Assembly (NCBI GenBank): GCA_014843695.1
Contig: CM026386.1
Location: 86,357,111 to 86,421,110, forward strand
Length of the DNA: 64,000 bases
Direction: 5' to 3'
Origin: Archivesica marissinica
Taxonomy: Eukaryota > Mollusca > Bivalvia > Venerida > Vesicomyidae
Shown here: piece by piece, positions 15,001 to 26,654 of the stretch
How positions within the stretch are numbered: position 1 is the stretch's first letter
Layout: each line of letters begins with the position of its first letter
Notes under the pieces: generated by a model
The model's database searches: none
What the model saw: the letters and a program-made list of their open reading frames with translations, nothing else
Told to the model about the DNA's origin: nothing
Program-made: the position numbers and the translations under genes

Positions 15001-16033
15001 TCTGGTGCAACCACGGAGATCCCTGTTAGAATAGTTATATGGTGTAACCACGGAGATCCCTGTTAGAATAGTTATCTGGTGCAACCACGGAGATCCCTGT
15101 TAGAATAGTTATATGGTGTAACACGGAGATCCCTGTTAGAATAGTTATATGGTGTAACCACGGATCCCTGTTAGAATAGTTATATGGTGTAACCACGGAG
15201 ATCCCTGTTAGAATAGTTATATGGTGTAACACGGAGATCCCTGTTAGAATAGTTATATGGTGTAACCACGGAGATCCCTGTTAGAATAGTTATATGGTGT
15301 AACCACGGATATCCCTGTTAGAATAGTTATATGGTGTAACCACGGAGATCCCTGTTAGAATAGTTATCTGGTGCAACCACGGAGATCCCTGTTAGAATAG
15401 TTATATGGTGTAACCACGGAGATCCCTGTTAGAATAGTTATATGGTGTAACCACGGAGATCCCTGTTAGAATAGTTATCTGGTGTAACCACGGATATCCC
15501 TGTTAGAATAGTTATATGGTGTAACCACGGAGATCCCTGTTAGAATAGTTATATGGTGTAACCACGGAGATCCCTGTTAGAATAGTTATATGGTGTAACC
15601 ACGGAGATCCCTGTTAGAATAGTTATATGGTGTAACCACGGAGTTCCCTGTTAGAATAGCTATCTGGTGTAACCACGGAGATCCCTGTTAGAATAGTTAT
15701 ATGGTGTAACCACGGATATCCCTGTTAGAATAGTTATATGGTGTAACCACGGAGATCCCTGTTAGAATAGTTATCTGGTGTAACCACGGAGACCCCTGTT
15801 AGAATAGCTATATGATGTAACCACGGATATCACTGTTAGAATAGTTATATGGTGCAACCACGGAGATCCCTGTTAGAATAGTTATATAGTGTAACCACGG
15901 AGATCCCTGTTAGAATAGTTATCTGGTGTAACCACGGAGATCCCTGTTAGAATAGTTATATGGTGTAACCACGGAGTTCCCTGTTAGAATAGTTATCTGG
16001 TGTAGCCACGGATATCCCTGTTAGAATAGTTAT
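1..16033. repeat. 37-bp satellite array with higher-order structure
   Basis: About 430 head-to-tail copies of a 37-bp unit (core ccctgttagaatagttatat). The array continues past the left edge of the window and runs into the assembly gap on the right. Most units differ by only one or a few bases (ggagat/ggatat/ggagtt, tatat/tatct, ggtgta/ggtgca/gattca). Combinations of rare variants recur at fixed distances, so blocks of many units have been copied together. There are no spacers between units. The unit is not a multiple of three, and the short open frames seen on the minus strand merely follow the repeat. No gene is seen. A heterochromatic, centromeric or subtelomeric satellite is possible, but nothing in the sequence decides this. 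Confidence 0.97.
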
Positions 16034-17033
16034 NNNNNNNNNNNNNNNNNNNNNNNNNNNNNNNNNNNNNNNNNNNNNNNNNNNNNNNNNNNNNNNNNNN
16101 NNNNNNNNNNNNNNNNNNNNNNNNNNNNNNNNNNNNNNNNNNNNNNNNNNNNNNNNNNNNNNNNNNNNNNNNNNNNNNNNNNNNNNNNNNNNNNNNNNNN
16201 NNNNNNNNNNNNNNNNNNNNNNNNNNNNNNNNNNNNNNNNNNNNNNNNNNNNNNNNNNNNNNNNNNNNNNNNNNNNNNNNNNNNNNNNNNNNNNNNNNNN
16301 NNNNNNNNNNNNNNNNNNNNNNNNNNNNNNNNNNNNNNNNNNNNNNNNNNNNNNNNNNNNNNNNNNNNNNNNNNNNNNNNNNNNNNNNNNNNNNNNNNNN
16401 NNNNNNNNNNNNNNNNNNNNNNNNNNNNNNNNNNNNNNNNNNNNNNNNNNNNNNNNNNNNNNNNNNNNNNNNNNNNNNNNNNNNNNNNNNNNNNNNNNNN
16501 NNNNNNNNNNNNNNNNNNNNNNNNNNNNNNNNNNNNNNNNNNNNNNNNNNNNNNNNNNNNNNNNNNNNNNNNNNNNNNNNNNNNNNNNNNNNNNNNNNNN
16601 NNNNNNNNNNNNNNNNNNNNNNNNNNNNNNNNNNNNNNNNNNNNNNNNNNNNNNNNNNNNNNNNNNNNNNNNNNNNNNNNNNNNNNNNNNNNNNNNNNNN
16701 NNNNNNNNNNNNNNNNNNNNNNNNNNNNNNNNNNNNNNNNNNNNNNNNNNNNNNNNNNNNNNNNNNNNNNNNNNNNNNNNNNNNNNNNNNNNNNNNNNNN
16801 NNNNNNNNNNNNNNNNNNNNNNNNNNNNNNNNNNNNNNNNNNNNNNNNNNNNNNNNNNNNNNNNNNNNNNNNNNNNNNNNNNNNNNNNNNNNNNNNNNNN
16901 NNNNNNNNNNNNNNNNNNNNNNNNNNNNNNNNNNNNNNNNNNNNNNNNNNNNNNNNNNNNNNNNNNNNNNNNNNNNNNNNNNNNNNNNNNNNNNNNNNNN
17001 NNNNNNNNNNNNNNNNNNNNNNNNNNNNNNNNN
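16034..17033. other. assembly gap (1000 N)
   Basis: Exactly 1000 undetermined bases separate the 37-bp array from the 61-bp array. The round length suggests a placeholder of unknown true size, so the junction between the two satellites is not visible. Confidence 0.98.
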
Positions 17034-20000
17034 AGGTATAGTATTTACAAGTTTGATATTATATGTATATAATTGGCAGTATGTACTATGCTACATGTAT
17101 AGTATTTACAAGTTTGCTATTATATGTATATAATTGGCAGTATGTATTATGCTACATGTATAGTCCTTACAAGTTTGCTATTATATGTATATAATTGGCA
17201 GTATGTATTATGCTACATGTATAGTCCTTACAAGTTTGCTATTATATGTATATAATTGGCAGTATGTATTATGCTACATGTATAGTCCTTACAAGTTTGC
17301 TATTATATGTATATAATGGGCAGTATGTATTATGCTACATGTATAGTATTACAAGTTTGCTATTATAGTATATAATGGGGCAGTAGTATTATGCTACATG
17401 TATAGTATTTACAAGTTTGCTATTATATGTATATAATGGGCAGTATGTATTATGTTGCAGGTATAGTATTTACAAGTTTGATATTATATGTATATAATTG
17501 GCAGTATGTACTATGCTACATGTATAGTATTTACAAGTTTGCTATTATATGTATATAATTGGCAGTATGTATTATGCTACATGTATAGTCTTTACAAGTT
17601 TGCTATTATATGTATATAATTGGCGGTATGTATTATGCTACATGTATAGTCTTTACAAGTTTGCTATTATATGTATATAATTGGCAGTATGTATTATGCT
17701 ACATGTATAGTCTTTACAAGTTTGCTATTATATGTATATAATTGGCAGTATGTATTATATTACATGTATAGTATTTACAAGTTTGCTATTATATATATAT
17801 AATTGACAGTATGTATTATGCTACATGTATAGTATTTACAAGTTTGATATTATATGTGTATAATTGGCAGTATGTATTATGCTACATGTATAGTATTTAC
17901 AAGTTTGATATTATATGTATATAATTGGCAGTATGTATTATGCTACATGTATAGTCTTTACAAGTTTGCTATTATATATATATAATTGACAGTATGTATT
18001 ATGCTACATGTATAGTATTTACAAGTTTGCTATTATATGTATATAATGGGCAGTATGTATTATGTTACAGGTATAGTATTTACAAGTTTGATATTATATG
18101 TATATAATTGGCAGTATGTATTATGCTACATGTATAGTATATACAAGTTTGCTATTATATGTATATAATGGGCAGTATGTATTATGTTACAGGTATAGTA
18201 TTTACAAGTTTGCTATTATATGTATATAATTGGCAGTATGTATTATGCTACATGCATAGTATTTACAAGTTTGCTATTATATGTATATAATGGGCAGTAT
18301 GTATTATGTTACAGGTATAGTATTTACAAGTTTGCTATTATATGTATATAATTGGCAGTATGTATTATGCTACATGTATAGTATTTACAAGTTTGCTATT
18401 ATATGTATATAATTGGCAGTATGTATTATGCTACATGTATAGTATTTACAAGTTTGCTATTATATGTATATAATTGGCAGTATGTATTATGCTACATGTA
18501 TAGTATTTACAAGTTTGCTATTATATGTATATAATTGGCAGTATGTATTATGCTACATGTATAGTCTGTACAAGTTTGCTATTATATGTATATTATTGTC
18601 AGTATGTATTATGCTACATGTATAGTCCTTACAAGTTTGCTATTATATGTATATAATTGGCAGTATGTATTATGCTACATGTATAGTCCTTACAAGTTGC
18701 TATTATATGTATATAATTGGCAGTATGTATTATGCTACATGTATAGTATTTACAAGTTTGCTATTATATGTATATAATTGGCAGTATGTATTATGCTACA
18801 TGTATAGTATTTACAAGTTTGCTATTATATGTATATAATTGGCAGTATGTATTATGTTACATGTATAGTATTTACAAGTTTGCTATTATATGTATATAAT
18901 TGGCAGTATGTATTATGCTACATGTATAGTATTTACAAGTTTGCTATTATATGTATATAATTGGCAGTATGTATTATGCTACATGTATAGTATTTACAAG
19001 TTTGCTATTATATGTATATAATTGGCAGTATGTATTATGTTACATGTATAGTATTTACAAGTTTGCTATTATATGTATATAATTGGCAGTATGTATTATG
19101 CTACATGTATAGTCTTTACAAGTTTGCTATTATATGTATATAATTGGCAGTATGTATTATGCTACATGTATAGTATTTACAAGTTTGCTATTATATGTAT
19201 ATAATTGGCAGTATGTATTATGTTACATGTATAGTATTTACAAGTTTGCTATTATATGTATATAATTGGCAGTATGTATTATGCTACATGTATAGTCTTT
19301 ACAAGTTTGCTATTATATGTATATAATTGGCAGTATGTATTATGCTACATGTATAGTATTTACAAGTTTGCTATTATATGTATATAATTGGCAGTATGTA
19401 TTATGCTACATGTATAGTATTTACAAGTTTGCTATTATATGTATATAATTGGCAGTATGTATTATGCTACATGTATAGTCTTTACAAGTTTGCTATTATA
19501 TGTATATAATTGGCAGTATGTATTATATTACATGTATAGTATTTACAAGTTTGCTATTATATGTATATAATGGGCAGTATGTATTATGTTACATGTATAG
19601 TATTTACAAGTTTGCTATTATATGTATATAATTGGCAGTATGTATTATGCTACATGTATAGTATTTACAAGTTTGCTATTATATGTATATAATGGGCAGT
19701 ATGTATTATGTTACAGGTATAGTATTTACAAGTTTGCTATTATATGTATATAATTGGCAGTATGTATTATGCTACATGTATAGTATTTACAAGTTTGCTA
19801 TTATATGTATATAATTGGCAGTATGTATTATGCTACATGTATAGTATTTACAAGTTTGCTATTATATGTATATAATTGGCAGTATGTATTATGTTACAGG
19901 TATAGTATTTACAAGTTTGATATTATATGTATATAATTGGCAGTATGTACTATGTTACATGTATAGTATTTACAAGTTTGCTATTATATGTATATAATTG

Positions 20001-23000
20001 GCAGTATGTATTATGCTACATGTATAGTCTTTACAAGTTTGCTATTATATATATATAATTGACAGTATGTATTATGCTACATGTATAGTATTTACAAGTT
20101 TGCTATTATATGTATATAATGGGCAGTATGTATTATGTTACAGGTATAGTATTTACAAGTTTGATATTATATGTATATAATTGGCAGTATGTATTATGCT
20201 ACATGTATAGTATTTACAAGTTTGCTATTATATGTATATAATGGGCAGTATGTATTATGTTACAGGTATAGTATTTACAAGTTTGCTATTATATGTATAT
20301 AATTGGCAGTATGTATTATGCTACATGTATAGTATTTACAAGTTTGCTATTATATGTATATAATTGGCAGTATGTATTATGCTACATGTATAGTATTTAC
20401 AAGTTTGCTATTATATGTATATAATTGGCAGTATGTATTATGCTACATGTATAGTCTTTACAAGTTTGCTATTATATGTATATAATTGGCAGTATGTATT
20501 ATGCTACATGTATAGTATTTACAAGTTTGCTATTATATGTATATAATTGGCAGTATGTATTATGCTACATGTATAGTATTTACAAGTTTGCTATTATATG
20601 TATATAATTGGCAGTATGTATTATGCTACATGTATAGTATTTACAAGTTTGCTATTATATGTATATAATTGGCAGTATGTATTATGTACATGTATAGTAT
20701 TTACAAGTTTGCTATTATAGTATATAATTGGCAGTATGTATTATGCTACATGTATAGTATTTACAAGTTTGCTATTATATGTATATAATTGGCAGTATGT
20801 ATTATGCTACATGTATAGTATTTACAAGTTTGCTATTATATGTATATAATGGGCAGTATGTATTATATTACATGTATAGTATTTACAAGTTTGCTATTAT
20901 ATATATATAATTGACAGTATGTATTATGCTACATGTATAGTATTTACAAGTTTGATATTATATGTATATAATTGGCAGTATGTATTATGATGCATGTATA
21001 GTATTTACAAGTTTGCTATTATATGTATATAATTGGCAGTATGTATTATGCTACATGTATAGTATTTACAAGTTTGATATTATATGTATATAATTGGCAG
21101 TATGTATTATGCTACATGTATAGTCTTTAAAAGTTTGCTATTATATATATATAATTGACAGTATGTATTATGCTACATGTATAGTATTTACAAGTTTGCT
21201 ATTATATGTATATAATTGGCAGTATGTATTATGTTACAGGTATAGTATTTACAAGTTTGATATTATATGTATATAATTGGCAGTATGTATTATGCTACAT
21301 GTATAGTATTTACAAGTTTGCTATATGTATATAATGGGCAGTATGTATTATGTTACAGGTATAGTATTTACAAATTTGCTATTATATGTATATAATTGGC
21401 AGTATGTATTATGCTACATGTATAGTATTTACAAGTTTGCTATTATATGTATATAATTGGCAGTATGTATATGCTACATGTACAGACTTTACAAGTTTGC
21501 TATTATATGTATATAATTGGCAGTATGTACTATGTTACATGTATATTCTTTAAAAGTTTGCTATTATATGTATATAATTGGCAGTATGCATTATGCTACA
21601 TGTATAGTATTTACAAGTTTGATATTATATGTATATAATTGGCAGTATGTATTATGCTACATGTATAGTCTTAAAGTTTGCTATTATATATATATAATTG
21701 ACAGTATGTATTATGCTACATGTATAGTATTTAGAAGTTTGCTATTATATGTATATAATTGGCAGTATGTATTATGCTACATGTATAATATTTACAAGTT
21801 TGATATTATATGTATATAATTGGCAGTATGTACTATGCTACATGTATAGTATTTACAAGTTTGCTATTATATGTATATAATTGGTAGTATGTATTATGCT
21901 ACATGTATAGTATTTACAAGTTGTTATTATATGTATATAATGGCAGTATGCATTATGCTACATGTATGTATTTACAGTTTTGCTATTATATGTATATAAT
22001 TGGCAGTATGTATTATGCTACATGTATAGTATTTACAAGTTTGCTATTATATGTATATAATTGGCAGTATGTATTATGCTACATGTATAGTCTTTACAAG
22101 TTTGCTATTATATGTATATAATTGGCAGTATGTATTATATTACATGTATTGTCTTTACAAGTTTGCTATTATATGTATATAATTGGCAGTATGTATTATG
22201 CTACATGTATAGACTTTACAAGTTTGCTATTATATGTATAAATTGGCAGTATGTATTATGCTACATGTATAGTCTTTACAAGTTGCTATTATATGTATAT
22301 AATTGCAGTATGTATTATGCTACATGTTATAGTCTTTACAGTTTGCTATTATATGTATATAATTGGCAGTATGTATTATGCTACATGTATAGTTTTTACA
22401 AGTTTGCTATTATATGTATATAATTGGCAGTATGTATTATGCTACATGTATAGACTTTACAAGTTGCTATTATATATATATAATTGGCAGTATGTATTAT
22501 GCTAATGTATAGTCTTTACAAGTTTGCTATATAGTATATAATTGGCAGTATGTATATGCTACATGTATAGTCTTTACAAGTTTGCTATTATTGTATATAA
22601 TTGGCAGTATGTATTTATGACATGTATAGTCTTTACAGTTTGCTATTATATGGTATATAATTGGCAGTATGTATTATGCTACATGTATAGTCTTTACAAG
22701 TTTGCTATTATATGTATATAATTGGCAGTATGTATTATGCTACATGTAAGTCTTTACAAGTTTGCTATTATAGTATATAATTGGCAGTATGTATTATGCT
22801 ACATGTATAGTCTTTACAAGTTTGCTATTATATGTATATAATTGGCAGTATGTATTATGCTACATGTATAGTCTTTACAAGTTTGCTATTATATGTATAT
22901 AATTGGCAGTATGTATTATGCTACATGTACATACTTTACAAGTTTGCTATTATATGTATATAATTGGCAGTATGTATTATGCTACATGTATAGTCTTTAC

Positions 23001-23017
23001 AAGTTTGCTATTATATA
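17034..23017. repeat. 61-bp satellite array
   Basis: About 98 tandem copies of a 61-bp AT-rich unit containing acaagtttgctattatatgt, ataattggcagtatgtatta and tgctacatgtatag. Frequent variants are gtatttac/gtctttac/gtccttac, tttgctatt/tttgatatt, aattggcag/aatgggcag and gctacatg/gttacagg. Some variants co-occur in runs, suggesting blockwise amplification. The array ends near 23017, where the unit breaks off inside ttatataactgtatag. Units between about 22200 and 22800 carry many single-base gaps. The small plus-strand open frames full of Tyr and Cys are repeat translations, not genes. Confidence 0.96.
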
Positions 23018-23327
23018 ACTGTATAGACTTGATGATAGTTATACATGTGTTTTCCTAGACGTACGCATTCATTGATAAATTCTTGTTTCTTAGTGTCCGT
23101 TACCTCGGCTCTGGGATGTTTGTTGCGCAAATGGTTGTTGCGGTTTGACGTCGTTCCACCAGACGTGCACGCAAACTGGCCGTTGCATAGTCGGCAGGTA
23201 GCGGAAGTATTGTATTGTCGGCAGTGCGCGTGTATAATTGCCAGACAGCTGATGGCTGACGTGGAGGCATGATGAATTGTGAATAGTAGTTAATATATTG
23301 ATCAGACAGAATATATGGTGAGAAAGT
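23018..23327. other. unclassified spacer between satellite and SINE pair
   Basis: About 300 bases of noticeably higher GC content than the surroundings. A 75-codon open frame (23045-23272, plus strand) shows no recognisable domain. This may be part of another transposon, but I recognise nothing specific. Confidence 0.5.
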
Positions 23328-23575
23328 TGTGTGCGTATTCTACGTTTATTTATCGTCGCTACAGGTTGCCCATATTAGCGATGCCTCCTGAAGAGATTAG
23401 TCATTTTAGATCGTTGGAGGATAGAGCATGATACAGACAGAGAAACATTCCAGAGTATCCTCTGGTTCTGTTACTTGCACGGTGTACAGCACCGACACGA
23501 GACCTTGGTTTAACTTCCCATCTGTCAGAGTGTTAATTTTATTAGGGTCATACGGGGGATCGAATCTGAGAACGT
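23328..23575 (-). mobile_element. tRNA-derived SINE, second copy (head degraded)
   Basis: This repeats the body of the neighbouring element (23572-23950) at a distance of about 246 bases. Shared blocks include cctcctgaagagattagtca, acattccagagtatcctctg and ttaattttattagggtca. On the minus strand it begins with a degraded B-box-like stretch (attcgatccc) and ends in the tail gataaataaacg. The same tail sequence is found at the end of the first copy and again near 27347. It is probably a 5'-truncated SINE copy lying head-to-tail with the neighbour. Confidence 0.6.
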
Positions 23576-23950
23576 TTGTGTGTTTTTATGTTTATTTATC
23601 GTTGCAACCGGTTACCCATATGAGCTACGCCTCCTGAAGAGATTAGTCATTTTAGATTGTTGGAGGATAGTGCATGCTACAGACAGAGACACATTCCAGA
23701 GTATCCTCTGGTTCTTTTACTTGCACGGTGTACAACACCGACACAAGACCTCGGTTTAACGTCCCATCTTTCTGTCCAATTCCTTATATCAGTTGTTGTA
23801 AATAATCATGTATTGACAGAAAATAAATATGTTTAAACTAACGTCCCATCTGAACGACTGTTAATTTTATTAGGGTCAGACGGGGGATCGAACCTGCGAT
23901 CCCTGGATTACCAGTCCAGCGTGTTAACACTGGACTACAGATCCGTCTGT
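23572..23950 (-). mobile_element. tRNA-derived SINE with tRNA-like head
   Basis: Read on the minus strand, 23950-23870 folds in part like a tRNA. It has a possible acceptor stem (agacgg/ccgtct), a good anticodon stem (ctgga/tccag), a box A-like tagtccagtg and a box B match ggttcgatccc. The T-stem is poor, so it is not a functional tRNA gene. It is followed by the same body and tail as the copy at 23328-23575. About 70 bases (roughly 23768-23838) are present here but absent from the other copy. The two internal promoter boxes plus a non-tRNA body are the hallmarks of a polymerase III SINE. The family name is unknown to me. Confidence 0.6.
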
Positions 23951-24039
23951 AAAGTGACAAAGTTTTACTTTTTTATTTCTATATATACAAATTTGTGTAA
24001 AAATGAAGATTGACTCAATATTATTGAGTAAATAATTAG

Positions 24040-24895
24040 TTATAAAATATCCAATAACATTTGCAATTTTAATCCCCTCGGGGTAGCACCTTGAAATGGT
24101 ATGTTGTTCACAAACAGGCAATTACCATTGATTTTCGTTTTAGTGACCATATTGATCATTTTATGTAAATAATGTACTGATCGATTTGCTAGATCTGGAG
24201 AGGTAGTAGTGTGCCATCGCCTAGAGTAGAAGGTTGGTACATCATAGGGCTGGTTGACAAGGATCAAGTTGTGCTCATCCTGCCAGTCCTCCACTTCATC
24301 CCCACGCCTATCAGACTGTGCATATCCCCAACTCTGGGAATGACTATTGAAATCACCAACAGCCATGTATCGACTGTTTGAGATTTCAATAGTGTCAAGG
24401 GCAAGGGCTTTGTCATTTGGGCAGTAGTAGTTGACGAGGCTCAACTCAGATAAGTTGGTCTTGATCTTGAACTCCTGGTATTCCGCTCCTTCAAGGTAGG
24501 TTTTCACTTCGCTCGCATTGATGTTGTTCCGGACTAGAGTGAGCACACCACCCTTGTGTCTGTCTTGTCGGTCTGCTCGGAGGCACTGGTAGCCTCGTAC
24601 TTTGAACGTCTTGTCTTTGTTCAGGTGTGTTTCCTGTATGCAGCAAACACTTAACCACTTTGTCCTGTAGTACTTGCTCCAGTTCAGTCATTTTGTTAAA
24701 GACTCCTTCAGCATTCCACTGCATGAGCACAAGAGGTTTCTGCTTCACTTTTCGGTCAGTAGCCGTCATTCGCCGTCCCCTGGCTCCACAGGGCGGCTTA
24801 GGGTGTCCTCCAGTAGCTAGGGATGGGTTCCTTCGAGGTATGGAACCCAGCACTGTACCTGCCTGGCGGGTCTTCACAGGTCCAGCACCATCTCG
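24040..24895 (-). pseudogene. LINE endonuclease (EEP) domain fragment, inverted
   Basis: The minus strand encodes most of an apurinic-type endonuclease/exonuclease/phosphatase domain of a non-LTR retrotransposon. Visible motifs, in order, are LVLMQWNAEG at the start of the domain, QETHL carrying the catalytic Glu, GGVLTLVRNN, the central GDFNSHSQSWGY, and TSPDL near the end. The frame breaks between KMTELEQVLQDK and QETHL (near 24660), so the protein cannot be made in one piece. Upstream of the domain a short open stretch reaches about 24877. It lies head-to-head with the RT/RNase H part of what is probably the same element, on the plus strand from 24931. The core reverse transcriptase fingers and palm are missing between them. 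Confidence 0.85.
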
Positions 24896-24930
24896 GTTTA
24901 CTCTTTATGTCATTGTGATTCATTTTGCGT

Positions 24931-25766
24931 TCACACTTTCCACCAAACAGAAAGCTGGAACCATCAAAGTCGATGGAACTGCCTTGACGACGGACAACGA
25001 GCCAACATACTTGGGGGTGACATTTGACAGACGGCAGACATGGAAGCCACATATCCAGAAAGCAGAGGCCAAAGCCAAGCTCAAGCTTGCAATCCTTCGG
25101 AAGCTTGCTGGCAGTTTATACACATTTATTTTAGCTCGATTACGAAACAAGTTCTTTCAACTTATATAAGTCACTCTCGAGACCTCCATTCCTGATGGAA
25201 TCCATCGCCACGAGGGAGAGAGAAGCGGCAATGTGGCATTTAAATGCCTTTCCTAAGGGCACAATCGTAACGGCTCCAGTGGGGCTCGAACTCCGGACCT
25301 TTCGCACCTGAAGCGAACGCGCATCCACTGCGCTATCACGACATGGGGTGCCAATGATCACATCTTGAAGACCATTTACCAAGATGTGGTCAGGCCTCAC
25401 CTGGAATATGGATCCACCGCCTGGACAACATCAGCCAAGACCAACCAACAGACACTTGACAAGGTTCAGAACAAGGCTCTCAGGCTGATCACAGGTGCAA
25501 TGAAGAGCACTCCAATCAAGGCCATGGAGAAAATTATTTCCATCCAGCCACTACAAGAACGTCGCGACACAAGCATTCTTCTACAGACAGAGACGTTTCG
25601 ATGTCAGGAAGAACAACCGATGAAGCAGAGAGTTGAGGCACTAACGAAGAATCGTCTAAAGCGCAGCAGTTTTATACACCAGTCCAAGAAACTGGCTCGA
25701 AAACACACCAGCCATCTCCCAGCCAAGACATTGCCTCCAACGCCATTTCCATCCAAGCCATGGTAG
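24931..25766 (+). pseudogene. LINE reverse transcriptase C-terminal part, interrupted by a SINE
   Basis: The plus strand encodes the region after the RT palm. YLGVTFDRRQTWKPHI and KLKLAILRKLAG come before 25112, then WGANDHILKTIYQD and VRPHLEYGSTAW from 25342. A 228-base SINE (25113-25340) separates the two parts. Because 228 is a multiple of three, the halves stay in the same frame, but the SINE brings stop codons. The frame then runs to an amber stop at 25764-25766. That stop is followed in the same frame, with no shift, by the RNase H region, so the stop is a point mutation in an originally continuous reading frame. The catalytic FADD/YADD motif is absent, having been lost with the missing 5' part. 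Confidence 0.88.
25113..25340 (-). mobile_element. tRNA-derived SINE inserted in the LINE
   Basis: On the minus strand this starts with gtgatagcgcagtggatgcg (a good box A, tagcgcagtgg) followed by agttcgagcccc (box B). Next come a body with cctcgtggcgatggattcca and a 3' end agctaaaataaatgtg-tataaact. A second copy of the same family lies on the plus strand at 43664-43858. It cleanly splits the LINE coding sequence between KLAG and WGAND. No clear target-site duplication is visible. It must have arrived after the LINE. Confidence 0.8.
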
Positions 25767-25811
25767 ACTAGCGATGAATCCAAGGTTACCATCTGCAGTA
25801 CAATCCCATAC

Positions 25812-26654
25812 ATGACATCCAGAGATAGACAACATGATGACGTCAAAAGTGCCCTCACACTAGTACACATCGACAAGAGTTATCCTGGAGAAGCATGGAT
25901 ACAAGTCTACACAGATGGTTCAGCCACAAAAGCAGTAGCAAACGGAGGAGCAGGCGTGTATGTCCGACACCCAGATGGACACACACAGTCAGTTGCTCTA
26001 CCTACTGGAGTACACTGCAGCAACTATGGGGCAGAAGTACAGGCAATTGAAACAGCAGCATCTCTAGTACACAACACTGTAGAGTGTGCCCAGGTTGTCT
26101 TCCTGACTGATGCGCTCTCAGTTCTGGATGCCCTGTCTAACAACAAAGAACCCCACCTGATGGAAGCCCTTCGAACAGTCAGCGTATCTAAAAGAACTGT
26201 CCTCCAGTGGGTACCTGCACACATAGGCATTCCTGGCAATGAAGCCGCTGACCAGCTTGCCAAGCAAGGTTCTACCGAGAGGCAACCAGACAAAGATTTG
26301 ACTTACAAGGAGAAATGCACCATAATCAAATCTGCATCAAAGCCAACAGTCGAGAAGGATGACTACCACCTTCTCACCAGACAGGAGCAAGTCACGATAT
26401 TCCGGCTTAGAACAGGGCATAACCGCCTGAACTTCCATATGTGTCGGAAGCTTGGACTAGCTCCATCAACTGCCTGCAGCTGCAACGTAGGGGACCAGAC
26501 TGCAGAACACATCCTCCAGGAGTGTCCCAATCTTCATGGGCTGAGGAAAACAACCTGGCCAACAGATACTTCTCTCCAGACGAAGTTACATGGCTGCCGG
26601 GAGGATCTGAGGAGGACGGCCCATTTCGTGTTTGCTGCCGGCTTGTCCATGTGA
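25812..26654 (+). CDS. LINE RNase H domain plus C-terminal Cys/His motif (relic)
   Basis: A 280-codon open frame encodes a ribonuclease H of a non-LTR retrotransposon, which degrades the RNA strand of the RNA/DNA hybrid. The four acidic residues are recognisable in VYTDGSA, NYGAEVQAIE, FLTDALSVLDAL and HIGIPGNEAADQLAKQ. A C-terminal part with RLRTGHNRL and CSCNVGDQTAEHILQECP forms the zinc-knuckle-like tail typical of LINE polyproteins. It is in frame with the RT fragment upstream, with only one amber codon between them. Having RNase H after RT points to the I/R1/LOA/Tad group of LINEs rather than RTE or CR1. The start codon given is simply the first ATG after that stop. As an isolated fragment it is unlikely to be expressed as a working enzyme. 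Confidence 0.88.
   Translation: MTSRDRQHDDVKSALTLVHIDKSYPGEAWIQVYTDGSATKAVANGGAGVYVRHPDGHTQSVALPTGVHCSNYGAEVQAIETAASLVHNTVECAQVVFLTDALSVLDALSNNKEPHLMEALRTVSVSKRTVLQWVPAHIGIPGNEAADQLAKQGSTERQPDKDLTYKEKCTIIKSASKPTVEKDDYHLLTRQEQVTIFRLRTGHNRLNFHMCRKLGLAPSTACSCNVGDQTAEHILQECPNLHGLRKTTWPTDTSLQTKLHGCREDLRRTAHFVFAAGLSM

Noticed and set aside
1..16033. CRISPR-like array of 37-bp repeats
   Set aside because: Units are directly head-to-tail with no spacers, and the context is eukaryotic (spliced exons, LINEs, SINEs).
23045..23272. Small plus-strand gene after the 61-bp array
   Set aside because: 75 codons with no domain and no homology that I can recognise. Higher GC alone is not enough.
23870..23950. 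Functional tRNA gene (Thr-like anticodon)
   Set aside because: The T-stem does not pair and the sequence continues into a repeated SINE body. Treated as a SINE head.
24627..25169. 180-codon plus-strand ORF as one gene
   Set aside because: Its first two thirds are antisense of the inverted endonuclease fragment. Only the last part (from about 24931) is LINE coding sequence.
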